Shown: positions 54,097 through 61,900 of the stretch, one piece after another
How positions within the stretch are numbered: position 1 is the first letter of the stretch
How the letters are laid out: every line of letters starts with the position of its first letter
NCBI GenBank assembly: GCA_031366005.1
Contig: JANLZB010000094.1
Coordinates: 1 to 64,000, forward strand
Origin: JANLUX01 sp031366005
Lineage (GTDB): Bacteria; Bacteroidota; Bacteroidia; AKYH767-A; OLB10
Direction: 5' to 3'
Length of the DNA: 64,000 nt
Made by a program: the position numbers and the translations under genes
Notes under the pieces: generated by a model
What the model saw: only the letters and a program-made list of their open reading frames with translations
What the model was told of the DNA's origin: nothing
The model's database searches: none

Positions 54097-55201
54097 ACAC
54101 ACACTTTCCGTAATGCTTTTCAAAAAACGCCATTGGTATTGCCCTTTGGCATTTATAACTTTCGGCACTCACATAAGAAAATAATTCTCCTAATTTTTCA
54201 CCTGGTGTAAGTATTATTCCTTCAATTATTTCAGTTTTGGGATTGGTTAATGCTATTAAATAGCGCACGTCAAAAGTCGTCAAAGAGGAGTCTTTAACTA
54301 TAACCTCTTCTCTTTCAGGTGAAAATTTACCCAAGTCAACCGTTGGACTGTCTTGAACCTTTACTTCCAATAACTGATTCCGTATATCAGGAAAAGCTCC
54401 ATATAATAGATCTGATTCTTTCACCTGATAACCTAATAGTTCAAGCGTTTTCTTCTCCAAAGCTTGACCTCTGTTTTTTGTCGCTGCCGCATCCAATTTA
54501 AAACCGATTAATTTTTCCGCAACCATTTTCTTGAGTAAAGCAATCGAAAATAAGTTTTTGATGTCCGGTTCTTCTACCATACCGGACTTGGGCGGTAAGT
54601 AATCGTGACGTATATGATAAGAAAGTTTTTTAGAATCAGGAAAAGACAAGATTTTGTCTGCGCTTTCATAAATGTCTTTTCGAACCTTTCTCGAAATCAA
54701 TAATTGATGTTTAATTGTTGGTTGCCCAAAATTTCCAAAATGTTGTACGATATATTCTGGTGTAAGAATCACTATTGAAGCGATAGTGTTTTTTGAAGTG
54801 TCAACTCTTACAAATACAAATCTAACATCTGTACATTTAAGGCTTTCACCTGATTCATATTTGATAAGCAAAGTTTCCGCTGCAGGAGCTCTGTTCCAAA
54901 CTTGCAAATTATAGGATGTGCCGCTGGTTACAATATAGGTGTCTATAAATTCTCTTGTAATTTTAGGTACACCCTTTCCTTTGGGAGGAACAATTTCAAA
55001 CTGATCAATTTCTGCTGATGACGGTAACTGATGCTTTTCTAATGTTGACGCTATTAATTTTCTGATGTTTGATCCGTCTGTGCGTGTTTTTCCTGTTATG
55101 GTAAATGGTTTACCAACAAGTTCAGAAAAATGTTTTGTCAGCACTTTAGGGTCAGTCAGCATACTTACAGAACGTGGTGGTATTTTAAATTCTTTGTTCA
55201 T
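54083..55201 (-). CDS. PD-(D/E)XK type II restriction endonuclease
   Basis: The 372-residue protein has a C-terminal PD-(D/E)XK motif: FPDIRNQLLEVKVQ gives PD followed by ExK. The N-terminal half, with QFEIVPPKGKG and VWNRAPAAETLLIKY, is unlike any family I recognise, so sequence specificity is unknown. Its gene overlaps the controller gene stop by 4 nt (ATGA), placing it in a C-R operon, and converges on the methyltransferase gene. Function as the cognate restriction enzyme is inferred from this arrangement. Confidence 0.8.
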   Translation of the reverse strand: MNKEFKIPPRSVSMLTDPKVLTKHFSELVGKPFTITGKTRTDGSNIRKLIASTLEKHQLPSSAEIDQFEIVPPKGKGVPKITREFIDTYIVTSGTSYNLQVWNRAPAAETLLIKYESGESLKCTDVRFVFVRVDTSKNTIASIVILTPEYIVQHFGNFGQPTIKHQLLISRKVRKDIYESADKILSFPDSKKLSYHIRHDYLPPKSGMVEEPDIKNLFSIALLKKMVAEKLIGFKLDAAATKNRGQALEKKTLELLGYQVKESDLLYGAFPDIRNQLLEVKVQDSPTVDLGKFSPEREEVIVKDSSLTTFDVRYLIALTNPKTEIIEGIILTPGEKLGELFSYVSAESYKCQRAIPMAFFEKHYGKCVFNPK

Positions 55202-55425
55202 AACAAGTCGGCTGGTTTTACCTTAAGTGCTTTTGCAATTTTTTTTAGGTTTAGGACAGAAATATTCCTTTCACCTCTTTCAACGGATCCGATATATGTT
55301 CTGTCTAAATCACAAGCAAAGGCAAGCTTTTCCTGAGATAGGTCGGCTTCGGTTCGAAGGTCGCGAATCCGATCGCCAATTTGTTGCAAAAAGAGCCTTT
55401 CGTCTTTTGAATAAGATGTTGACAT
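55198..55425 (-). CDS. Restriction-modification controller (C) protein, XRE family
   Basis: The 75-residue protein is a single XRE-type HTH domain (GDRIRDLRTEADLSQEKLAFACDLDRTYIGSVERG), the size and shape of R-M controller proteins. These delay endonuclease expression and activate their own promoter from C-boxes. A C-box-like sequence lies 42-64 bp upstream of its ATG. It is followed, with a 4-nt overlap, by the endonuclease. Confidence 0.88.
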   Translation of the reverse strand: MSTSYSKDERLFLQQIGDRIRDLRTEADLSQEKLAFACDLDRTYIGSVERGERNISVLNLKKIAKALKVKPADLL

Positions 55426-55466
55426 GAATGAAAAAATGAGGGGACGAAGGTTTGGAAAAGATGTAA

Positions 55467-55489
55467 ATAAGACTACGGACTATAAGTAG
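55467..55489 (-). promoter_or_regulatory. C-box operator for the controller protein
   Basis: On the minus strand CTTATAGTCCGTAGTC matches the core of C-boxes from known systems such as PvuII and Esp1396I (ACTTATAGTCCGTG-type). It lies 42 to 64 bp upstream of the controller ATG, where such operators sit. The downstream half is less conserved. It should control the C-R operon by feedback. Confidence 0.8.
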
Positions 55490-55527
55490 CATTTTTGCTT
55501 CTATTCGAAAAAATCCAAACCCTACCA

Positions 55528-55674
55528 CTACGTCCCGGCAAAAAATAAGTTTCGTACAACAAGACCACACAAGTTACAGCCGCAATCGCAGCAGTTGACA
55601 TCGTAGTTCGGTTGAGCGTTGTAACCGTGTGAGTAGCAGCAGCCTATTAAATTTTTTGTTAAATAATGTTCCAT
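55528..55674 (-). CDS. Possible 48-residue Cys-rich small protein
   Basis: From an ATG at 55674 a 48-residue frame reads MEHYLTKNLIGCCYSHGYNA and ends with a tail containing NCCDCGCNLCG. Seven Cys occur in about 30 residues, in CC, CC, CxC and CxxC-like spacings, which suggests metal binding or a zinc-knuckle. There is no signal peptide. It lies between the controller region and the relic before lon. A chance origin remains likely. Confidence 0.25.
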   Translation of the reverse strand: MEHYLTKNLIGCCYSHGYNAQPNYDVNCCDCGCNLCGLVVRNLFFAGT

Positions 55675-55676
55675 AA

Positions 55677-56129
55677 CTGAATGCGTTTTCCACAGAGCCG
55701 GATGCGTTTGACAACTGGTTATCTGCCATACCTGCCCAAGCAAATACGTTTTACATCAAAGCGACTGCCAATGCTACCGATGCCGGTGCGTTTTCCAACG
55801 AGGGGAATGCGTTTGACAAAGTGTTTTGTTCTATAGCTTACAGTTCTTTTTCAAAAGACATGGAAGCTAATGCAAATGATTTCGATCCATGTGCAATAAC
55901 AAATCATCAGCTTGCTCTTATCAGGGATGCAAACGTTCTTGATTTATCGGGTAGTGATGTTGTTAATACAGCGGAAGCTTATTATGCAAAGGGGAAAACA
56001 ATAGTTGACCTACAGGGCGCTCTTGCTCATCATCCGTATATAATTATAATTTCCACTGGCACGGCTATTGACTTACGATGGTTTCACCCATTTTTGTACT
56101 TCCTTAATGACACATTGACACAGAACATT
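55677..56129 (+). pseudogene. Open-frame relic of a 35-residue-period repeat protein before lon
   Basis: A frame open from just after TAA at 55674 runs into lon with no good start. Two 33-bp direct repeats, 55683-55715 and 55788-55820, encode AFSTEPDAFDN and AFSNEGNAFDK 105 bp (35 codons) apart. The remainder (QLALIRDANVLDLSGSD) reads as protein-like. It is higher in GC than lon and probably is the tail of a degenerated repeat protein whose start is gone. Any part of it could also have been annotated as a long lon N-terminus. Confidence 0.4.
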
Positions 56130-58613
56130 ATGAACTCATTTGAAAATTATAATACTCCCGGTTTGCCACAATTACTGGTATCAGACGATGAACCTGAATT
56201 AATTCCCTTACTGACAAACGAGGACGAAGAATATATGAATGCCGAGCAATTGCCTGAAATTGTGTCGGTACTGCCATTACGCAACACAGTTTTATTTCCC
56301 GGAGTTGTAATTCCGATTACTGTTGGTCGCGATAAATCAATTAACTTGATTAAAGATGCATACAAGGGTGATAAAATAATTGGAGTGGTTGCACAGAAAG
56401 ATGTGAGCATTGAAGATCCGCAATTAAAAGATTTGAACAGCATCGGAACAGTTGCACAAATTCTTCGCATGTTACGTATGCCTGATGGAAATACTACTGT
56501 GATAATTCAAGGCAAACGCAGGTTCAAATTAAAAGAGTTAGTGGAAACTGAACCTTACCTGCGCGCATCCATTGAACCATTTGCAGATAAACATCGTCCT
56601 GAATTTGATAAAGAGTTTAATGCTATTGTTGATTCACTAAAAGATCTTTCGTTACAGATTATTCAGGCATCGCCTAATATTCCATCTGAAGCATCATTCG
56701 CTATTAAGAATATTGAAAGTCCATCGTTCCTTATCAATTTCATTTGTTCCAACATGAATGCAGATGTTGATAAGAAACAAGAGATGCTGGAGATGGCGGA
56801 TATAAAAGAGCGTGCAACCAAAGTGCTGGAATACATCACCAAGGAATTGCAGATGCTCGAACTGAAAAACCAGATCCAGAGCAAAGTAAAAACAGATATT
56901 GACAAGCAGCAGCGTGAGTATTTTTTAAATCAGCAATTGCGCACCATACAGGAAGAGTTAGGTGGCAACACTCCTGATAAAGAACTTGCTGAAATGCGTG
57001 AACGCGCTAAAACAAAAAAATGGAAGCAGGAAGTAGCAGCAGTTTTTAATAAAGAGATGGATCGCTTAGGTCGTATCAATCCCGCTGCTGCGGAATACTC
57101 TGTTACGATGAATTATCTTGAGATGCTTTTAGAACTTCCATGGGACGAATACACCAATGATAATTTTGATTTAAAGCGTGCAGAGAAAATTCTTAACCGC
57201 GATCATTATGGTTTGGAGAAAGTTAAGAACAGGATTCTGGAATACCTTGCCGTTATCAAGTTAAAGAAAGACATGAAATCTCCGATCATGTGCCTGGTAG
57301 GTCCTCCGGGTGTTGGTAAAACTTCCTTAGGTAAATCAGTTGCTGAAGCTGTTGGAAGAAAATATGTTCGCATGTCGCTTGGGGGAGTGCGTGATGAAGC
57401 GGAGATACGAGGACATCGTAAAACTTATATCGGTGCAATGCCTGGCCGTGTGATGCAGAATATTAAAAAAGCAAAATCATCCAATCCTGTTTTTATATTG
57501 GATGAAGTGGATAAACTTTCAAATGACATGCATGGTGATCCATCTTCGGCATTGCTTGAGGTGTTGGATCCTGAACAGAACACAACCTTTTATGATAACT
57601 ATGTGGAGATAGAATATGACCTGAGTAAAGTTTTATTTATTGCCACAGCAAATACCTTGTCAACTATCCAACCCGCTTTACGCGATAGAATGGAAATTAT
57701 TGACATCAGTGGCTATACATTGGAGGAAAAAATTCACATTGCGCATAATCACTTAATAACAAAGCAACTTGAAGCACATGGATTAGTAAAAGATCAATTG
57801 TTGTTTTCTGATGTGATTGTCAAAATGATTATCGAGCAATACACTTATGAATCAGGCGTGCGTACATTGGAGAAATCCATTGCTGCTGTGGTTCGCTCTG
57901 TTGCAAAACTGGTGGCAATGGAAGAAAAATATGAACGCAAAATTTCTGCAGCACAAGTAATAAAAGCATTGGGTGCACCACGGTTTTTTGCTGACCGTCA
58001 TACTTCAAATGAAGTTGCAGGAGTAGTAACAGGCCTTGCATGGAATTCAAATGGTGGAAGTGTTTTGTTTATTGAGTCCAGCTTAAGCAAAGGCAATGGC
58101 AGATTAACATTGACAGGTAACTTAGGTGATGTGATGAAAGAAAGTGCAATCATTGCATTGGCTTATTTAAAATCGCATGCTGCAAAACTGAAAATTGATC
58201 CGCGTGTTTTTGATCAGTGGAACATTCATGTACACGTTCCTGAAGGAGCAATTCCAAAAGATGGTCCTTCAGCAGGAGTAACTATGCTTACCTCACTTGC
58301 CTCATTGTTTACACAACTACGGGTAAAAAATAAACTGGCAATGACAGGAGAAATCACTTTGCGTGGTAAAGTTTTACCTGTAGGTGGAATCAAAGAAAAG
58401 ATTCTTGCAGCGAAGCGGGCAGGTATTAAAGAAATTGTTTTGTGTAAAGACAACAAGAAAGACATTGAAGAAATAAAAAAAGAATACATCAGCGATCTTA
58501 CTTTTCATTATGCAGAAACCATGATGGACGTTTTGAAAATTGCACTCACTACACAAAAAGTGAAAGACCCGGTTGACCTTACGGTGAAAGAGAAGGAAGT
58601 GAAGGCAGGGTAA
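56130..58613 (+). CDS. lon: ATP-dependent protease Lon
   Basis: The start at ATG 56130 gives 827 residues, normal for Bacteroidota. A longer frame from GTG 55821 adds about 100 unlikely residues encoded by a repeat relic. The protein has the N-domain (LPLRNTVLFPGVVIPITVGR), AAA+ module with Walker A GPPGVGKT and Walker B VFILDEVDK, and the protease domain with catalytic Ser in DGPSAGVTM and Lys in GIKEKILAAKRAGI. Lon degrades misfolded and regulatory proteins. Confidence 0.95.
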   Translation: MNSFENYNTPGLPQLLVSDDEPELIPLLTNEDEEYMNAEQLPEIVSVLPLRNTVLFPGVVIPITVGRDKSINLIKDAYKGDKIIGVVAQKDVSIEDPQLKDLNSIGTVAQILRMLRMPDGNTTVIIQGKRRFKLKELVETEPYLRASIEPFADKHRPEFDKEFNAIVDSLKDLSLQIIQASPNIPSEASFAIKNIESPSFLINFICSNMNADVDKKQEMLEMADIKERATKVLEYITKELQMLELKNQIQSKVKTDIDKQQREYFLNQQLRTIQEELGGNTPDKELAEMRERAKTKKWKQEVAAVFNKEMDRLGRINPAAAEYSVTMNYLEMLLELPWDEYTNDNFDLKRAEKILNRDHYGLEKVKNRILEYLAVIKLKKDMKSPIMCLVGPPGVGKTSLGKSVAEAVGRKYVRMSLGGVRDEAEIRGHRKTYIGAMPGRVMQNIKKAKSSNPVFILDEVDKLSNDMHGDPSSALLEVLDPEQNTTFYDNYVEIEYDLSKVLFIATANTLSTIQPALRDRMEIIDISGYTLEEKIHIAHNHLITKQLEAHGLVKDQLLFSDVIVKMIIEQYTYESGVRTLEKSIAAVVRSVAKLVAMEEKYERKISAAQVIKALGAPRFFADRHTSNEVAGVVTGLAWNSNGGSVLFIESSLSKGNGRLTLTGNLGDVMKESAIIALAYLKSHAAKLKIDPRVFDQWNIHVHVPEGAIPKDGPSAGVTMLTSLASLFTQLRVKNKLAMTGEITLRGKVLPVGGIKEKILAAKRAGIKEIVLCKDNKKDIEEIKKEYISDLTFHYAETMMDVLKIALTTQKVKDPVDLTVKEKEVKAG

Positions 58614-58621
58614 CGCTATTC

Positions 58622-58653
58622 AACTTTGCCAAAGTTTTAAACTTTGGCAAAGT
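58622..58653. repeat. Second AACTTTGCCAAAGTT nested palindrome
   Basis: AACTTTGCCAAAGTT at 58622-58636 and AACTTTGGCAAAGT at 58640-58653 form the same nested palindrome as at 10909-10942, just after the lon stop. It could act as a terminator or as a dispersed repeat. A further GCCAAAAAGCTTTGGC hairpin follows at 58671-58686. Confidence 0.75.
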
Positions 58654-58711
58654 ATATCCCATTTATTTTTGCCAAAAAGCTTTGGCAATAATGGTGCACT
58701 AATGATTTGTT

Positions 58712-59161
58712 ATGATTAAGACTCTCTTTAACCAACAGGACACAAGCGAAATTCTCAACCGTATAAATAAATTAGTGCCTGATGATAAATGTAAATGGGG
58801 CTCAATGACACCAACCGGGATGCTTTACCATTGCAACAAAACGAACGCTGCAATTATGGAGTCCAAGCCAACAGATAAAAGACCAACATTCATACAACGG
58901 CTGCAAAAGTTTGTAGTGATGGATGTAATGCAACGTTTACCAAAAGGTAGAAAATCAAGGCCTAAATTTTTACAGATGCAGGATCAGCAATTAGACTTTG
59001 AAGAGGAAAGAAAACTATTTATTGAAACAGTTTCAGGTTTTATTAATTACTATGGCAATCTTAATGGAGAACATCCGGTTTTTGGAAGGTTGAATACAAA
59101 GGAATGGGGTCACTTTGCATGGATGCATATGGATCACCATCTTCGGCAGTTTGGAGTGTGA
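58712..59161 (+). CDS. DUF1569 protein (DinB-like fold)
   Basis: The 149-residue protein matches DUF1569 in length and in phrases such as KWGSMTPTGMLYHCNKTNAAI and the C-terminal WGHFAWMHMDHHLRQFGV. The His cluster (HMDHHLRQ, YHCNK) suggests a metal-bound four-helix fold related to DinB. Function is unknown. It precedes an AraC regulator by 53 nt on the same strand. Confidence 0.85.
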   Translation: MIKTLFNQQDTSEILNRINKLVPDDKCKWGSMTPTGMLYHCNKTNAAIMESKPTDKRPTFIQRLQKFVVMDVMQRLPKGRKSRPKFLQMQDQQLDFEEERKLFIETVSGFINYYGNLNGEHPVFGRLNTKEWGHFAWMHMDHHLRQFGV

Positions 59162-59214
59162 AAGTCACTCGCTCTAAATCCAACTATATTTGAATAGTAT
59201 TTACAAAAGTTAGG

Positions 59215-60048
59215 ATGACACAACCCTTCACCATATTTAATTTCAACGAAGACGATGTAAAGAAAGTAGCTGCATCTGTTAATGAGCCGCACAATCATGA
59301 GTTTGAAGAATTGATTGTTGGCATAGAAGGAGTGCTGGAACATTTCATTGATTTTAAAACCACAACGCTGGATGCGCCTTTTGTAAGTTTTGTAACGAAA
59401 GGAAAAGTGCATCGTGTAAAACCGGGAATTAAAAACGGTAAATGCAAGATGTGGGTTTTGCGTTTCAAGAGTGAGTTTATTCCTGAAACCACTTTTCAGT
59501 TGTATTCTTATTATCATGATCATGCAAGTCTTAAAATGCAGCAGGGAGATTGTTTCAACCGTCTCGTTACACTTTGTGAAATGATGTTTAACGAAATGCA
59601 ACAAACGATACCTGACTATGCAGTAGTGAGACATTTGCTGAGTGCGCTGTTTACGATGATTGAGTCTGAAAGAAAAAAAGCAGAACCGGATACAAATGAT
59701 TTTCACAAGACACAGAATACTACTTTTAAAAACTTCTTGAAAATACTGGAAGAAAATTTTCATCGTCCTGAAGGTGTTGAATATTATGCAGAGAAATTAT
59801 TTATGTCGGCACGCAATTTGAATTTGATCTGCCAGAATATTTTACAGAAAAGTGTTTCAGAAATTATTGAGACGCGCAAACTGATTGAGGCAAAAAATCT
59901 TTTAATTAATTCAGATAAATCCATTTCTGAAATAGGTTTTGAATTAGGCTTTAACGAGAAAGCTTACTTTACCAATGTTTTTAAAAAGAAATCAGGACAA
60001 ACACCAACTGAGTTTCGCGAAGAAATGAGAAAGCTTGTTTCCAATTAA
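59215..60048 (+). CDS. AraC-family transcriptional regulator
   Basis: The 277-residue protein has an N-terminal cupin sensor domain (about 20-140, FEELIVGIEGVLEHFIDF) and a C-terminal double HTH (about 175-270) with AEKLFMSARNLNLICQN and the second helix pair ISEIGFELGFNEKAYFTNVFKKKSGQTP split across that region. It probably regulates nearby genes or sensing of a small molecule. Its stop is followed by the 134-bp repeat array. Confidence 0.92.
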   Translation: MTQPFTIFNFNEDDVKKVAASVNEPHNHEFEELIVGIEGVLEHFIDFKTTTLDAPFVSFVTKGKVHRVKPGIKNGKCKMWVLRFKSEFIPETTFQLYSYYHDHASLKMQQGDCFNRLVTLCEMMFNEMQQTIPDYAVVRHLLSALFTMIESERKKAEPDTNDFHKTQNTTFKNFLKILEENFHRPEGVEYYAEKLFMSARNLNLICQNILQKSVSEIIETRKLIEAKNLLINSDKSISEIGFELGFNEKAYFTNVFKKKSGQTPTEFREEMRKLVSN

Positions 60049-60908
60049 AGAATATACTTCGGAAGTAAAATTTTGAACCGCATAGACACAATAGGCACAT
60101 AGAAAATACCACATAGAAAGTAAGAAAATACTTTAATGAGTTTTAGAAAGCTATGCGAAAACCTATGTTTCTACTTTGTCTATGTGGTTCAAACATTTTA
60201 ATTTGGAACCACATAGACACAGTAAGCACATAGAAAATACCACATAGAAAAAATGACAAGAAAATATATTAATGAGTTTGAGAAAACTATGTGAAAACCT
60301 GTGTTTCTATAAACTATGTGGTTCAAACATTTTAATTTGGAACCACATAGACACAATAGGCACACAGCAAATATCACATAGAAAAATGATAAGAAAATAT
60401 TTTAATGAGTTTGAGAAAACTATGTTAAAACCTGTGTTTCTATAAACTATGTGGTTCAAACATTTTAATTTGTAATTACATAGACACAGAAAATATCACA
60501 TAGAAAAATGATAAGAAAATATTTTGATGAGTTTGAGAAAACTATGTGAAAACCTATGTTTCTATGTACTATGTGGTTCAAACATTTTAATTTGGAACCA
60601 CATAGACACAATAGGCACACAGAAAATATCACATAGAAAAATGATAAGAAAATATTTTAATGAGTTTGAGAAAACTATGTGAAAACCTATGTTTCTACTG
60701 TGTCTATGTGGTTCAAACATTTTAATTTGTAAGTACATAGACACAGTAGGGTCATAGAAAATATCACATAGAAAAATGATAAGAAAATATTTTAATGAGT
60801 TTGAGAAAACTATGTGAAAACCTATGTTTCTATGTACTATGTGGTTCAAAAAACTTTAATTTGTAATTACATAGACACAGTAGGCTCATAGATAAATAAT
60901 ATTTAACC
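60049..60908. other. Intergenic stretch filled by the 134-bp hairpin array
   Basis: No gene is present between the AraC stop and the GxxExxY gene apart from the repeat array at 60075-60895. A minus-strand frame inside the array is a repeat artefact. Confidence 0.6.
60075..60895. repeat. Tandem array of six to seven ~134-bp hairpin units
   Basis: Unit starts (GGAACCACATAGACACA-like or GTAATTACATAGAC) lie at about 60075, 60205, 60339, 60472, 60594, 60729 and 60863, spaced 122-135 bp; the last is cut by the GxxExxY gene. Each unit starts with AACCACATAG and closes with its complement CTATGTGGTT, so it can form a hairpin of about 110 bp, with internal CACATAGAAA and CTATGTGAAAACC pairs. The array ends 14 bp before the GxxExxY start. 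Confidence 0.9.
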
Positions 60909-61325
60909 TTGATACCAACAAAAAAATATTTAAACGAACTAACTTATAAAGTTATTGGTTGTGCTATTGAGGTTCATAAATATCTTGGTCCGGGATTATT
61001 GGAAAGTGTTTATGAAAAATGCTTTGTTAAAGAATTAGAATTGCGCGGAATTGCTTACAAAAAACAGATTTGGGTTCCGTTGGAATACAAAGGTCTCGAA
61101 CTTGATACTGAATTACGATTAGACGTATTGGTTGAAGATATACTTTGTGTCGAATTGAAAGCACAGGAATGGCTTTTACCCATTCACGAAGCAACCTTAC
61201 TTTCCTACATGCAAATGTTGCAAAAACCTAAGGGAATTCTTATTAACTTTCATTGTGTTAATATTTTTAAAGAAGGACAAAGAACTTTTGTAAATGCATT
61301 ATTCTCTTCACTTCCTGAAGAATAA
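60909..61325 (+). CDS. GxxExxY-family PD-(D/E)XK protein
   Basis: The 138-residue protein carries the family motif G-x2-E-x2-Y in GLLESVYEKC, then a nuclease-like core with Asp in LRLDVLVE and ExK in VELKAQE. This fits the PDDEXK_3 fold, so nucleic-acid cleavage is possible but unproven. The start is TTG at 60909; no in-frame ATG precedes it, and the upstream DNA is the last hairpin unit. The gene is bracketed by the 134-bp array on its left and a shorter related hairpin at 61364-61448 on its right. Confidence 0.85.
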   Translation: MIPTKKYLNELTYKVIGCAIEVHKYLGPGLLESVYEKCFVKELELRGIAYKKQIWVPLEYKGLELDTELRLDVLVEDILCVELKAQEWLLPIHEATLLSYMQMLQKPKGILINFHCVNIFKEGQRTFVNALFSSLPEE

Positions 61326-61363
61326 TAATTTGTGAAATACGGGTAAGTGGATCAATATTTTTC

Positions 61364-61448
61364 ACCACATAGAACATAGAAAACATAGAAAATTTACATA
61401 GTAAAAAATCTATGTGAACATCTATGTTCCTATTGTGCCTATGTGGTT
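61364..61448. repeat. Short related hairpin downstream of the GxxExxY gene
   Basis: ACCACATAG at 61364 pairs with CTATGTGGTT at 61439-61448, and internal ACATAGAAA and CTATGTGAACATC words match the units of the array upstream. It is about 85 bp, 39 bp after the GxxExxY stop. Confidence 0.8.
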
Positions 61449-61577
61449 CAATAATCAGGACAAACGATGTATCGGTTTCTTAATATCACAACACTTTTTC
61501 CGAATACTATTACCGTTTCCATTTAATCAGGTGCATCTTTGTACCCTAAAATTTTAACCTATAATAAAAAATCAAAA

Positions 61578-61808
61578 ATGAACACATCCACAACATTTAA
61601 AACATTAGCAACAGCATTAGTTGTTGCAGCACTGGCAACTTTTTTAAGTTGTAGTAACAAAGGAGAAAACAATTCCAACAAGCAAAGCGGAGATGGAAAC
61701 CTGAGTTTTGTCAACATTCAGGAAGATGCCGGACACAATTGCCTGCGGTGTTCGATTATAAAACGAAACATTGGATCAATCCGAATGGTGCAACATCAGA
61801 AAACATAA
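61578..61808 (+). pseudogene. Truncated lipoprotein, probably broken
   Basis: From ATG 61578 (an upstream TTG/ATG frame adds 13 unlikely residues) a 76-residue frame begins with a lipoprotein signal (MNTSTTFKTLATALVVAALA, then FLSC with the lipid Cys) and a short Ser/Asn-rich linker. After about residue 54 it loses protein character. In the next frame, beginning near 61739, the sequence reads as a ferredoxin tail. This looks like a deletion or frameshift junction that removed the lipoprotein body. Confidence 0.55.
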
Positions 61809-61882
61809 TTGAACAGGTTAAGAAATGCCCGAGTGATGCACTATCATTTTTTTATAACAATCAAAAAAATACAATTCAATAA
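61739..61882 (+). pseudogene. Remnant of a (4Fe-4S) mono-cluster domain (Fer4_19-like)
   Basis: In the frame starting near 61739 the sequence reads LPAVFDYKTKHWINP, then NGATSENIIEQVKKCPSDAL and a short tail before TAA at 61880. This is the C-terminal half of the divergent 4Fe-4S mono-cluster family (pattern GLPAVFD...W.NP.GA..E.I..QV.KCPS.AL), including its last Cys. The N-terminal CIHxGxC half is missing, replaced by the lipoprotein 5' part in another frame. It is therefore a fragment and not a working ferredoxin. Confidence 0.7.
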
Positions 61883-61900
61883 TATTATTTTAACAAACGT

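Noticed and set aside
55821..56129. Extended Lon N-terminus from GTG 55821
   Set aside because: The added residues belong to the repeat relic. The ATG at 56130 begins the region that resembles other Lon N-termini.
59134..59763. 209-residue frame antisense to the AraC gene
   Set aside because: It is a shadow of the AraC cupin region on the opposite strand, with a residue composition typical of antisense frames.
60562..60849. 95-residue frame in the 134-bp array
   Set aside because: It is generated by two repeat units translated in one frame (the HRNIGFHIVFSNSLKYF phrase appears twice).
60075..60895. Tandem repeat array as a CRISPR
   Set aside because: There are no unique spacers and the units are over 120 bp long, far outside CRISPR repeat lengths. 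They fold as hairpins and adjoin no cas gene.
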